Assembly: GCA_031835245.1 (NCBI GenBank)
Contig: JAVKOQ010000065.1
Coordinates: 132,001 to 196,000, forward strand
Direction: 5' to 3'
Source of the DNA: Balamuthia mandrillaris
Taxonomy: Eukaryota > Discosea > Longamoebia > Balamuthiidae
Length of the DNA: 64,000 nucleotides
The notes under the pieces were generated by a model. That model was not told where the DNA came from. It searched no databases and worked only from the letters and a program-made list of their open reading frames with translations. Position 1 is the stretch's first letter, and each line of letters opens with the position of its first letter. Both the position numbers and the translations under genes were made by a program. Shown here piece by piece: positions 24,334 to 35,534 of this stretch.

Positions 24334-25061
24334 ATTTCGTGTGCTGGCTCCTGCCCTCCCTCTCGCCCTAACCTTGGATCCCTTTTGGCTTCTTTCTTCT
24401 TTCTTCTTTTTCAGGAAGAAATTATTTGTCGACTATCAACGGCTACTTTTGAACCGTTAGATATTTCAGGACGTCATGATAACCATTTTATGGAAAAAAG
24501 GAATAAAAAATATTCTCATGACGTCCCGAAATAAGAAATGGTTTTTTTCTTCAAAGCCAACCAGGGTTCCAAAGGAACGGCATTCCAATGGCAGGTAAAC
24601 GGCTCACTAGCAAGAGCTCGCCCATCTCCATGATACCATGGCATGGGAGGCCGCGCCCACTGTTACGTAACAAGAACCGGAGAGGCGGGAGTGTTGAACA
24701 TGACTAGACAATAATATAACGAAAAAAAAAAGAGAGATATCGTTATGATGAACATTCAAAAATCCCAAAGGGGTTTCGGTTCTTTATTCTTTTCTATTTT
24801 GTCAGGAATATAAAGCAAAGTCTTCAAAAAAAATATATAAAAGTCTTTAAAAAAAATGTAATGCTGCTGCACAGAAACTCTAAAAACAAAAACCAAAAAA
24901 AAAAGTGTTTTTTTTGGGTTACAAAAACTCTAAAGCAGCAAAACAAAGTCTAAAACGAAAAAAAAGCATCTGAACAAAAAAGAAACCAAAAATAAAAAAA
25001 ACCTTTGTGGATGAAACCTTTTGGGCAACGTGCAAAACTGAGGTCAGAGAACAGAGTGTGC
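24334..25061. promoter_or_regulatory. Intergenic: RAP1 promoter elements and 3' flank of the repeat-protein gene
   Basis: GTCGAC at 24428-24433. An inverted repeat ATTTCAGGACGTCATGA (24463-24479) / TCATGACGTCCCGAAAT (24516-24532) differs at one base. A perfect palindrome GTTACGTAAC lies at about 24662-24671. From about 24720 the sequence becomes A-rich with short TCTAAA/AAAGTCT repeats, probably the 3' flank of the minus-strand gene ending at 25062. Confidence 0.5.
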
Positions 25062-27167
25062 TCAGAAGAAGAGAGCACGAAGTGCAGCAGCAGAGGAGGT
25101 GTCTCCGGTGTTGTATTGGATGTCGCCACCGTCGCCGTAGGCCTCGCCGTCATAGGCAACATCACCGCCACCGTAGGTCACAACGTCCTCGCCGTCGTAC
25201 ATGACGTCGCCGCCATCATAGGTCACAACGTCCTCACCGTCATAAGTGACGTCTCCGCCATCATAGGTCACAACGTCCTCGCCATCGTACATGACGTCCC
25301 CGCCGTCGTAGGTCACAACGTCTTCGCCATCGTAGGCAATGTCACCGCCATCGTAGGTCACATCTCCTCCGTCGTACATGACGTCTCCGCCATCATAGGT
25401 CACAACATCCTCGCCATCGTAGGCAATGTCACCTCCATCGTAGGTCACATCCCCTCCGTCGTACATGACATCACCGCCGTCGTAAGTGACAACATCTTCG
25501 CCATCATAAGTGACGTCTCCGCCATCATAGGTCACAACGTCCTCGCCATCGTAGGCAATGTCACCTCCATCGTAGGTCACATCCCCTCCGTCGTACATGA
25601 CATCACCGCCGTCGTAAGTGACAACATCTTCGCCATCATAAGTGACGTCGCCACCATCATAGGTCACAACATCCTCTCCGTCGTAGGAGATATCGCCGCC
25701 ATCGTAGGTCACAACGTCACCGCCATCGTACATGACGTCTCCACCGTCGTAGGTCACAACGTCTTCACCGTCATAAGTGACGTCTCCGCCATCATAGGTC
25801 ACAACGTCCTCTCCGTCATAAGCAATGTCACCGCCATCGTAGACAACGTCGCCGCCATCGTAAGAAACGTCGCCACCGTCGTAGGTCACAACGTCCTCGC
25901 CGTCATACATGACGTCTCCGCCATCGTAGGTCACAACGTCTTCTCCGTCGTAGGAGATATCGCCGCCATCATAGGTCACAACGTCCTCGCCATCGTACAT
26001 GACGTCTCCGCCGTCGTAGGTCACAACGTCCTCGCCATCGTAGGCAATGTCACCGCCATCGTAGGTCACATCTCCTCCGTCGTACATGACGTCTCCGCCG
26101 TCGTAAGTCACAACGTCTTCGCCATCATAAGTGACGTCGCCGCCATCATAGGTCACAACGTCCTCTCCATCGTAGGCAATATCACCGCCATCGTAGGTCA
26201 CATCTCCTCCGTCGTACATGACATCACCGCCGTCATAAGTTACGTCGCCACCGTCGTAAGAAACGTCGCCACCGTCGTAGGTCACAACGTCCTCGCCGTC
26301 ATAAGTGACGTCGCCACCATCGTAGGTCACAACGTCCTCGCCATCGTAAGAGATATCACCGCCGTCGTAAGTCACAACGTCACCGCCATCATAGGAAACG
26401 TCGCCGCCATCATAGGTCACAACGTCCTCTCCGTCATACATAACATCTCCGCCATCATAGGTCACAACATCCTCTCCATCGTAAGTGATGTCGCCGCCAT
26501 CGTAGGTCACAACGTCCTCGCCGTCGTAGGAGATATCGCCACCGTCATAGGTCACGACGTCCTCGCCATCGTAGGCAATGTCACCTCCATCATAGGTCAC
26601 AACGTCTTCTCCGTCATACATGACGTCCCCGCCGTCGTAGGTCACAACGTCCTCGCCATCGTAGGAGATGTCGCCGCCATCGTAGGTCACGTCTCCTCCG
26701 TCATACATGACGTCTCCGCCGTCGTAGGTCACAACGTCTTCGCCATCGTAGGAGATGTCGCCACCGTCATAGGTCACAACGTCTTCTCCGTCATACATGA
26801 CGTCCCCGCCGTCGTAAGTCACAACGTCCTCGCCATCGTAGGAGATATCGCCTCCATCGTAGGTCACGTCTCCTCCGTCATACATGACGTCGCCACCGTC
26901 GTAGGTCACAACGTCTTCGCCGTAGGTAACATCACCCCCGTCGTAGGTCACAACGTCCTCGCCGTAGGTAACATCACCCCCGTCGTAAGTCACAACGTCT
27001 TCGCCGTCATACATGACGTCTCCGCCATCGTAAGTCACATCCTCGCCGTCGTAGGTCACGTCACCGGCGCCGTACTGCACGTCCATGCCCCGCTTGTTGC
27101 GAAGGGGCCTGGCGAGAGCGGCAGTAGCCAGCAAGGCCATGATGACCAAAGTCAAAAGTAACTTCAT
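25062..27167 (-). CDS. Secreted repeat protein, about 85 YDGxD units
   Basis: Intronless ORF of 701 residues. A clear signal peptide (MKLLLTLVIMALLATAALA) is followed by a possible dibasic processing site (NKR). Then come roughly 85 tandem units of seven or eight residues, YDGGDV(T/M) and YDGEDVVT, ending in a short unique tail (NTGDTSSAAALRALFF). The units alternate in a higher-order pattern (a VVT unit, then V-M or V-T units), consistent with repeated amplification. A Tyr recurs at every unit and the protein is extremely acidic, so a cation-binding or cross-linked coat, cyst-wall or adhesive protein is plausible; this is inference. A TATAT-type box lies near 27279-27287. No family recognised. 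Confidence 0.8.
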   Translation of the reverse strand: MKLLLTLVIMALLATAALARPLRNKRGMDVQYGAGDVTYDGEDVTYDGGDVMYDGEDVVTYDGGDVTYGEDVVTYDGGDVTYGEDVVTYDGGDVMYDGGDVTYDGGDISYDGEDVVTYDGGDVMYDGEDVVTYDGGDISYDGEDVVTYDGGDVMYDGGDVTYDGGDISYDGEDVVTYDGGDVMYDGEDVVTYDGGDIAYDGEDVVTYDGGDISYDGEDVVTYDGGDITYDGEDVVTYDGGDVMYDGEDVVTYDGGDVSYDGGDVVTYDGGDISYDGEDVVTYDGGDVTYDGEDVVTYDGGDVSYDGGDVTYDGGDVMYDGGDVTYDGGDIAYDGEDVVTYDGGDVTYDGEDVVTYDGGDVMYDGGDVTYDGGDIAYDGEDVVTYDGGDVMYDGEDVVTYDGGDISYDGEDVVTYDGGDVMYDGEDVVTYDGGDVSYDGGDVVYDGGDIAYDGEDVVTYDGGDVTYDGEDVVTYDGGDVMYDGGDVVTYDGGDISYDGEDVVTYDGGDVTYDGEDVVTYDGGDVMYDGGDVTYDGGDIAYDGEDVVTYDGGDVTYDGEDVVTYDGGDVMYDGGDVTYDGGDIAYDGEDVVTYDGGDVMYDGGDVTYDGGDIAYDGEDVVTYDGGDVMYDGEDVVTYDGGDVTYDGEDVVTYDGGDVMYDGEDVVTYGGGDVAYDGEAYGDGGDIQYNTGDTSSAAALRALFF

Positions 27168-28044
27168 TTGCTAAGAAGCGAACCGAGCGCTGTTCCTCTT
27201 GTGGTTTGTTTGTTGGTTTGTTTGTTTGTGAAGAGGATGATGAGATGAGGAAAAGCATGAAGGGGCACCAGCGGGGGCATGTTATATAGTTGACTATGGT
27301 GGAGGTTGTGGGTCGTGAAATCCACGCCGAATGGTAACGGATCGGTTATCTCGAAGAAGCCAAAAAGGGGAGTGTTGACGTGGCGTGTGCCCATTGGCAC
27401 GGAGTTGAGTGAACTGGCTTCTGATTGGAGGAGGGAGGAAGATCGCCGTCATGAATGAGGCCAGGAGAAGGCGGCTTTCTTAGTTGCCTCCAGGGATTTC
27501 GTTGCTGCTCCACTTTGGTATTGCCCGCCAATGGTGTGGTAGGAGGTGGGAGGAGAGCTGCTTTCGGCGTCTTTTCAGCGGTTTATCGGCCTGTTTGGCT
27601 TTCATTCTTCGTCGCTGACCCATCTCGCTTTGCCATTTTTGTGTCTTGCAGATGTTTGTACTGCAACGCATCCTCTCTCGTCGATTTCATCCTGTTTTCT
27701 TGCTCTCCGTCTGCTGTTTTTCCACACTCTTTCTGTATTCCTCACCTCTCTATCCTCCTTTCTGTTTTGCTCTTCTCTTCTTTTCCTCTCCCCTCTCCCC
27801 TCTCCCCTCTCCTCTCCCCTCTCCACTCTCCCCTCTCTCCTCTCCTCTCTCCTCTCCCTTAAGCTCTCCTCATTCTCGTATCTGCCCTTCCCATCCAGTA
27901 AGTGTTGAAGACCCATACCACCTCGTGTCCTTTTTTTTTACAAGTGTTGTTATTGCTTCACAAAAACCAAAAAATAAAATGGAGGTACTGTCCATAAATA
28001 TAGGCTTGTTGGCGAACTACACACAAAGCTCACAAGGTACACCC
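27168..28044. other. Intergenic, upstream of repeat-protein gene, TC-rich block
   Basis: The first part holds the promoter of the secreted repeat protein, with GTTTG repeats in the probable 5' leader (about 27205-27230) and GTTATATAG near 27279. From 27775 to 27865 there is a CTCCCCT/CTCTCCT low-complexity block. No ORF here has convincing coding character. Confidence 0.4.
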
Positions 28045-28329
28045 TCACTCGACCACCAACTTCCTGGACCCATACATGTGACTGATGGTGGCCTGCCGCT
28101 CCACCACTTGGAGGTCCTGCCTGGCCCGGAAGACCAGCTGCTCCAGCTGCTTGGGGTCCGTGACGGCTCGGTTCTCCTCGAAGCCCTCTCTCGCTCGGCG
28201 CTTGGTGTACTCCCTGAAATTGTAGTTGGAGAACTTGGTGGCGTTCCTCAGGAACTGCTTGTAGAGGCTCAGCACGTTGAGCCTTTGCGAGGCCGCAGCG
28301 GCCGTCAGCGTGGAGCTTGTTGCAGACAT
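28045..28329 (-). CDS. LYRM4: ISD11/LYRM4-like LYR-motif protein
   Basis: Intronless, 94 residues. It matches the mitochondrial ISD11 (LYRM4) pattern along its length: NVLSLYKQFLRNATKFSNYN (the LYR tripeptide is LYK here), then FREYTKRRAREGFEENRAV, and QVVERQATISHMYGSRKLVVE at the end. ISD11 binds and stabilises the cysteine desulfurase NFS1 for iron-sulfur cluster assembly in mitochondria. I chose the second in-frame Met (28329), since it starts directly before the conserved region and gives a Ser/Thr/Ala/Arg N-terminus suited to mitochondrial import. The gene is divergent from the F-box/WD40 gene at 28653. Confidence 0.88.
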   Translation of the reverse strand: MSATSSTLTAAAASQRLNVLSLYKQFLRNATKFSNYNFREYTKRRAREGFEENRAVTDPKQLEQLVFRARQDLQVVERQATISHMYGSRKLVVE

Positions 28330-28652
28330 AGTCGTGTTCCCTTTTCTTCCTTCTTTTTGTTGTGTTGTCGACATAAATAGGATGTGGTTACGTCATATCA
28401 CGTTTCCCATGTCGACATCGACAAGTTGATTACGTCATAAATTATGTCGACTTCATGATGTCATACAGCAACAGATCTTCAGATCAGTAGATCATTTGCT
28501 CCTTGGATACAGAGCTCAAAAAGTTCAGCAGCTGTGCACCTTCGAGTTTATTTGTCGACAAATAAAATTCAGCAAATGTTTTCGTTCAAACGACAAAACG
28601 AACGTAAAGTAAGTAAAGTAAAACAACAACAAAGGCCAGCGGTGGTGGTGCG
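28330..28652. promoter_or_regulatory. Divergent ISD11 / F-box promoter with four GTCGAC elements
   Basis: GTCGAC at 28367-28372, 28411-28416, 28446-28451 and 28554-28559. Two TTACGTCAT (CRE/bZIP-like) sequences lie near 28388 and 28429. A shared bidirectional promoter is the simplest reading. Confidence 0.55.
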
Positions 28653-30635
28653 ATGAAGAAGATGAACAACCTGGTCGCGCAGCTGCCTTTCGAGTTGGGC
28701 GTTCATGTATTCTCTTTCCTTTCTCTCCCTGATATTTCTCAAGGTAACGTTATTTTTTTTCAAACATTATTGTTTCATCGCAATCTTCGTTTGATTTATT
28801 TTTGTTAAAAATTTATTCAAAAACAAAAAGCCTCGCTCGTTTGCAAAGAATGGAACGATCTCGCCAACGACCAACTCCTCTGGAAGTCGCTCTACCGCAA
28901 ATACTGGCACGTCAAAAATCTCTCCGCTACATTCATGGATAGGCTTCTTTCTTCTTCTTCTTCTTCTTCTTCTTCTTCTTGTTCTTCTTCTTCTTCTTCT
29001 TCTTCTTCTTCTTCTTCTTCTGCTTTTTCTTCTTCTTCTTCGTCGTCGTCTGCTGCTGCTTCCTCTTCTCCTTCGGCTTCCCTCCGCACCAAAGAGGAGA
29101 AAGAGCGAGCAGCTACCGAAGAGAACAACTACAAAGACATGTTCCTCAACAAAAAGGCGCTGGAGGAGAGTTGGTTCCACCAGCGGTTCGTGGAGTACAA
29201 CGTCAGGGAGGAGGAGGCTCACCCCAACGCCTCCGTCAACGACCTCCTGTTCTTCTCCTCCTCCTCCACCCTCATCACCGTCTCCGATGATCAGACCGTT
29301 AAAATTTGGGCGCCTTCTTCTTCTTCTTCACAAAGGTCCAGAAAAGAAGAACATACTTCACCTTCTTCTTCGATTATTCAATGCACCGCAGTCCTTTCGG
29401 GTCACGAGTCGATTGTCTTTTGCGTGGACGCGTGCAACGACGGCAACACCATTGTAACCGGCTCGTTTGACAACAGCTTCATTCTTTGGCAAAAAACGGA
29501 GAACGAGGAGAACAAAAATAACACCACCGATGAAGGAGCAACGCCTCTCTACCAACAACATCGTTGCAAAGGCGCTCATTCCGGTGGAGTGGATGATATC
29601 GTTTTGCTTTCGTCTTTTTCTTCTCCAGATGGACATAGGCAAAATGGAGATGTAGTGTTGACCTGTGGAGGCAAAGAGCCGGATATTAAAGTGTGGGATG
29701 TGGACGCGGGGCTGAAGCAAGTGGGAGCCTTCCAAGGGCATAAAGGAAGAGTGTTTAATATAGAGGCATCACCGGAGGACAACTTGTTGGTGAGTGCTGG
29801 CAGCGGTGGCACTTTTCGTATTTGGGTTTGTTGCTTTCTTTACTTTCTTTCTTTCTTTCTTTCTTGTCGGTTCGTTCTTGTCGTTTCTTTCTTTCTTTAT
29901 GTATCTTTTAACCATTCATATTTCCTTGTTGAACAAAACAAAGGATTTACGAACGAGGGATTGTATTTTGACAGTGAGTAGACACAGCCCGGATGCTCCT
30001 TCCCACACGCTCATAGAGACCATCAAGATCCAAGGCTGTATTGTTGGCACCGGAGATAGCATGGGTTCTCTTTCTCACTTTTTTCCCCATTCTTCTGCTC
30101 TTCCCTCGTCTCTCTATTCTCATTCATCGTGCTGTCAACAGGATACTCGAGACTTTGGGACTTGCGAAGCGTCAGACAAAAGCAGGAAGGAGGCTCTCAG
30201 TATTGGCTGGAGCCGTTCGCCACGTTCAACGCGAGCATGTACCGCGTGTGCTCGCTGTGGTTCGACCGGACAAAGTTGGTCACCTTGGAGGGCACCACCA
30301 CCATCAACATGTGGGATCTTCGTCTCTCGTCACAACAGCCAAAGACTACTGCCCTTGGGACAGATGAGGTTTATCAAAGCCCTTTTGCTAGCTTAGCATT
30401 TGAGCAACCTTGGTTAGCATTTCTTCTTTCTTGCTCTGCTTGCTTCATTCTCTTTCTGCCTTCTTCTTGCTAACAAGCAAAAACTAGGTGCGTGCAAGGA
30501 GACGAGAGAGCACTGGTGGTTGGCGGCAGACAAGGCAACATCCGCATTTTGGATTTCGGACAAGATGCTCCCTCACCACCGCATGCCGCCGGTTCCTCTT
30601 CCAAAAAGAAAAACGCCAACTGCCTGTTGCAATGA
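28653..30635 (+). CDS. F-box/WD40-repeat protein
   Basis: Five exons join in frame: 28653-28743, 28831-29825, 29944-30064, 30142-30412 and 30488-30635, giving 541 residues. An N-terminal F-box is split by the first intron (QLPFELGVHVFSFLSLPDIS, SLVCKEWNDLANDQLLWKSL). It is followed by a TTC-encoded poly-Ser tract of about 45 residues and then WD40 repeats (TVSDDQTVKIW, VLSGHESIVFCVDACNDG, PDIKVWDVDAG, GHKGRVFNIEASPEDN, RLWDLRSV, INMWDL, NIRILDFG). F-box proteins of this design act as substrate receptors of SCF ubiquitin ligases. The substrate is unknown. The stop is about 47 bp from the convergent NFRKB stop. Confidence 0.85.
28949..29060 (+). repeat. Coding TTC repeat (poly-Ser)
   Basis: TTC/TCT repeats read as Ser in the F-box/WD40 frame; one of the few TTC tracts here that is translated. 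Confidence 0.8.
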
Positions 30636-30681
30636 AGCAGAAGAGGATTCCTTGTCTTCTCTTGATAAACTTGGGATTGTT

Positions 30682-33600
30682 TTATTGAGGCGGTCGATGG
30701 TGATGAACGTAAAAACTGTTGGCTCCTGTGGTGTGGTTGTTATTGTTGCTTTCTTCAAACTCAACGACCGTGGCTGCTTTTATCTTCCTTTGTTCTCCAA
30801 CGAGAGCAGAAGAAGTTGATGGTGATGAAAGCGAAGCAACAGCAGCCATTGCTGCCAAGTTCGGTAGTGTGGCTGGCGAAGCTGAAGAAGGAACGGAAGA
30901 GGAAGAAGGAGCAGAGGCAGTTAGAGATGAAATAGGAGGAAGAATAGAAGTTGTCGTTTTTGGAGGGGCAAGTGGAGAAGGTGTGCCGGGAAAGGAAGGG
31001 AGAGAGGAATTCGTCTTGTGGAGTAATTGGTCGAAAGAGAGCTTTGGGGCGAGTCGTTCTTTTATGGGCCGAAATGGAGAATAAGGAGATGATGCAGAAG
31101 GAGAAGGAGTTGCGTGATTGTTGTGGGGAACAGCGAAAGAAGGAAGTGAAAATGTTGCCGTCACTGTTGTTGCTTTGGCTGCTTTACGACGAGGAAGAGA
31201 AGAAGCTGAAGGAGAAGCCGAGTAAGCATCTGCATCGACTAAAGAGGATGCCACAAAGCTAAGATCGGCCAAATTACTACTTGGCCCTCCTTCTGTTTCT
31301 TCTTCTCGCTCTTCTTTCTCTTCTGCTTCCATTTGTTCTTCTTCCCCGCTTCGTGATTGAAGTTGATGGATATGATTTTCGTTTGCTAACGCGGAAGACT
31401 CGAAAGAGAAAGATGAATCTTCTTGGGTTTCAAATTCTGGGTCCTCTATTCCGTCTTCTTCTTGTTCTTCTTTTGTCGTTAAATCAGTTGTAACTGTCTT
31501 GTTTGCTCTTCGACGCGAAGTTGTTTGCGAAAGCTTCCGTTTCTTGGGAGGAGGTGCTCCCCCTGCGGACAATTCAATGTCTTGTTTCGTTAAACAAACT
31601 GTTTGTTAAGTCAGCGAAAAGGATTCTACAAAAAGCGAAAAGAGAAAAGAGAGAAAAGCTACCAAAATCTTCGGGTTTTCGCAAACGATGTGTGTAGATC
31701 CAAAGCTTGTGAACCGAGTCAAAACGAACGCACGGATCCTTTTCGCTTTGCAAGCGATCCAAAGCGCCGCTCACAACCGTGTTAATTTGTGCATCGGTTA
31801 CTCCTTCTGCTACCCATCTGTTGTTGTGTTTGGGTTAAACTGTAAGATAAAGACAAAAGAAACAAACAAGAAAAAACTTACTGAGAATCCTTGAGCAACA
31901 GAGCGACATCAGGACGAGTGCCAACGCTGCCAGGCAGCCGGGCAGCAGCGTCACGGACCAGACATAACAGGTTGATGTGGGCCGGTCTGTCGGTTTTCAA
32001 TAAAAAGTGTTCTCTTGCTTTATTCATTGGGTTGCCTATAAGAGAGAGAGAGAGAAAGTTGGTAAGAAATAGAAAGGAAAGACTTCAAAGAAAGAAGTAC
32101 CAAGTCCGCGCTTAAGCGGAGCAACAATGCAATGGCTGCCTTTATAGTTGTAGTAAAAGGGTTGATTGGGTTCCGTATAACGCAACCGCTCCTGTTTCCG
32201 AAAGGATTCGGTCTCTTCGTCGTCTGTTGGTTCAATGGTTTGAGTGCACTTCAATTGACGATAAGCCACCATTTCTATTCTCCTGTTTTCATTTCATAGA
32301 TAATAAATAATTAAATATGAAACACCAATAAGTTCAAGCCAAAGGGAGGACAAATAGAGAGAGAACAAAAAGAGAAAAGAATGGCGGAAGAAAAAGGTAC
32401 CCCTTGTTGTTCAAAAGCTTGCGACCAGCTACAAAGTGAAAGATTTCTTCCAGAGTTTGCAGTTGTTCATCGTTGGACTGGTGATCTGTAAGAATTTTTC
32501 AAACAGTGAGACCAAGCAACATACAAAAAAAAATGAAGAGTGCTCTTTGCTTTCAAGGAGATAGAAACGTGAGTAGAATGACAAGATGATGGTACCTAAC
32601 CACCGCCACAACTTTTTGTTGGAATCATACTTGAGGAAAGGGTCGGCAGTGTTCATTGTAAGTGGTGCGCCGGAAGGTGACTTTAACGGAGACGCAAAGG
32701 AACAAGAACTAGATGACAAAGAACAAGAAGAAGAAGAAGAAGCAGTTGGCGAAGACGCAGCAGTAGAGGTAGAAGACGAAGAAGTTCCGGAGAAAAGCAT
32801 AGCAGGAGAGAGAGCAGGAGGAGCAGCCAGGAAGCGTAACGCCAACTTCACAAACTGACGAAGAGAAAACGAAGGAAGAACGTTCTCTCTTACTTCGGGA
32901 GTCTTTTTCATTTTCGCCACCAGATTATCAAACGTGGCGACGTACTTGAAGGATCTAAAAGCTTCTTTCAAACGCATGAACATGACGAAAGCAACTGGCT
33001 TCTTCTTTTTGGCCTTCTTCTTTCGTCTTGTTTTGTTTGTGTTCGAGCGAGAAGAACTTGTGGCATTTTCTCCTTCTGGGGAAGATTCTTCTTCTGCAAC
33101 ATCATTTTTGTTTTCATCACCTCCGTCCTCTTCTTCTACTTCTTCATTATTTTCCTCTTCTTGATCGTATGCATTTAATGTCGCTTCTTCTGCTCTTTCA
33201 TCTGCATCGTCCCCAACTCTTCTCTTTTTCTTCTTCTTCAGCTTCTTCTTGTGTGCTTCATTTGTTGATGATGTTCTCTTTGATGTCGCTGAAGTGGACG
33301 AACGGCGTCGACGACTTCCACCATTTCTTCGACGACTTGAAGAGGAAGAACTAGGTTTAGTAGCAGCCAACATCGCTGAGGCTGAGGAAGAATACTCATC
33401 TTCGCTCGTGTCCGTTTCATCGCCAGCTGATAACATCGAAGATGGGGAAGAAACAGCAGAAGACGAAGATGAAAGCGGTTCTACACTTCTTCGCTCGTGA
33501 GAAGAGAGATGAAGAAAAGGCGGAACTTGAGCCATGAGCGCCTTTTCTTTTGGCGTTTGAGCGCTGAAACCCGCCGTTTGCTTCAACGTAAGTATTCTTC

Positions 33601-35534
33601 TCAGCAATTTGCGTTGACGCACGATGGATGAGAGTTGTTGCTGTTGTCGTTGCAATTGCTTTAGCTGTTGTCGAGAGGCTGCCACAGCGCGATGATAGTG
33701 ACCCTCTAAATTTAGAGATATAAACGTCAGACAAATAATAAAATAACAATAGCAAAACAATAAACATAAAACTAAACATGAATTGAAACTTAACTAGAAA
33801 AGAGAAACGTACGTTTAAATTGTTGATGGAAACGTTGAATAGGATTTCCAAAGAAAAAGTTTTCGCCTTCAAAAAGATCTTTGATGAGAGCTTCGCGTTT
33901 TTGTTTCATCTCTTCGTCTTCTTCGCCTTCTTCGCTTTCCATTTTCGCCACTTCTGCTGTTCGCTTTGTTTCTTCCTTGACATCATTTTCTTTGCTATCT
34001 TCGTTCTCTTCTATTTCAATTTTCTCACCGTTTTCTTCTAATGGAGCCGCATTTGCGGATTCATCACTGTCCACAACATCCATCATCGAAAACGAATCTC
34101 CTTTTTCTTCTTCGCCTTCTGTCACTGCCAGTTGTGTAGCTTTGTCTGTAGGTTGTTTGTTTTGAGGGTGATAGAGTTCCTTCTCTGTGACTGGCGGCAA
34201 ATATTGCTATGAACAGAAAAAATAAATTAGCAAAATAATACAAACGAGAAGAGGGAACAGAGGTGAGAGAGAGAGAGAGAGAGAGAGAGAACACATACCA
34301 TTAAACTAGAGCGTTCTTCGGCGTTCAAGTGATTATTCCACGTATCCATGTTGAGCAAGAGGGAAAGGTCAGAAAGGGTGCCCAGCTCAGAGGGCAACCA
34401 CGTGGTGTCGTCTAGTGGCATTCCCTCCGCCCAACAGGGCTCCCAAGGGTAGGTCTCTGCTTTTTCTTTTTTCTTCTCCTTTTCCTTTTTCTTCGTCAAT
34501 TTTGGCTTCTCCTTCTCCTTTCTCTTTTCCTTGGAGGGCTTCTTCTCTTTCTTGCTGCGTTTCGTTGTGGCGGTTTCTTCATGATTGTGATGGTGATGTC
34601 TTGTGGACAACGATTTCTTTTTGGTTGCGTTGATGTCATCTTTGCGGCCTTCTTCGTCGTTGTTGACGAGTTTGTTCTTTGTTTGCAGTTTTCTTCCTGC
34701 AGACAACGGAGAGAAAGAGGATGACGAAGAACTGTCTTGTTTCTTTTTTGCATCGCTGCTTGATTGTCTTTTGGAAGTGGAGGAAGAAGAGGACTTGGAG
34801 GTCGTTTTCGAACGTGATTTGCTTAGTTTTTCCTTCTTCTCTCCTACCGACTCTGTCTTCCTCTTTTTGGTTCTCGCCTTCTTTACCTTTTGTTCTGCTT
34901 CTCCTCCTGCAGTTTCCTCTTTGCTTTCTCCATTATCCTCCTTTGTGGCTGCTCTCTTCCGTTTAACTCCTCTTTCCCTGCCGTTGGTTTTCTCCTCACT
35001 GTTGTTGCTCGTTTTGCTTCTCTTCTTCTGCACTTTCTTTGTTGGCGTCGTTCCTTCCCCTCCCTTCTCGCTCTTAGGTTGTTGTGGAAGAGAAGAAGAA
35101 GTGAGTCTAGGATTCTGCTTCTGAAACTTTTCTCGTAGGCTTTGCAGCTTGCTCAGCTTCTTCTTCAAGGGCAGAGGAGCCACCAGTGGGGTGTGAGGAA
35201 GCGCCACCGTTGTCGTGGTGGCTGCTCTCATAGCAGCAGCTGCAGAAGAAGAGAAAGGAGAAGCGAGCGATGAGGACAAAGACGCTGGTCTGCCAAGATC
35301 TTGTTCGGCGGCGGCTGTTGCCATCAAAAGAAGATCAGGCTGCTGTTGTTCTCTGCCTTCTTCGGTGTTGTTCGGAGCAGCAGCATAAGAGGAAGAAGAA
35401 AGCGTTGAGGTTGGTTGTCCCATCCAAGAAGAAGAGGAGAACATTTCGTGTTCTTCAGGCAGCTGCTCGTCCGTTTTCAACAGCAGATTCTTCAACGAAG
35501 CTGCCGAAGAAGCGGAAGATGGTTGATGCATCAT
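30682..35534 (-). CDS. NFRKB: NFRKB-like INO80 chromatin-remodelling subunit
   Basis: About eight exons. Exon 1 (35534-34299, start at the first ATG) encodes a Lys/Ser-rich extension of about 390 residues and the beginning of the DEUBAD domain (SLLLNMDTWNNHLNAEERSS). Exon 2 continues it (YLPPVTEKELYHP, DLFEGENFFFGNPIQRFHQQ) and exon 3 has HYHRAVAASRQQLKQLQ. Further exons hold TLEEIFHFVAGRKLLNNKG, FYYNYKGSHCIVAPLKRG and the NFRKB winged helix (LCLVRDAAARLPGSVGTRPD, INTVVSGALDRLQSEKDPCV, KLWIYTHR). The last exon is Ser/Pro-rich. In animals NFRKB is the INO80 subunit that binds and inhibits UCH37. The DEUBAD and winged-helix signatures are strong. The long N-terminal extension differs from the animal protein. 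Intron phases were only partly traced. Confidence 0.85.

Noticed and set aside
25005-27161. 718-codon plus-strand ORF opposite the YDGxD gene
   Set aside because: It is the antisense of a regular repeat whose codons cannot form stops on the other strand. It has no signal peptide, and the minus-strand frame has signal peptide and unique ends.
27455-28380. Plus-strand ORFs at 27.5-28.4 kb
   Set aside because: They overlap a TC-rich block and the antisense of the ISD11 gene, with no coding character of their own.
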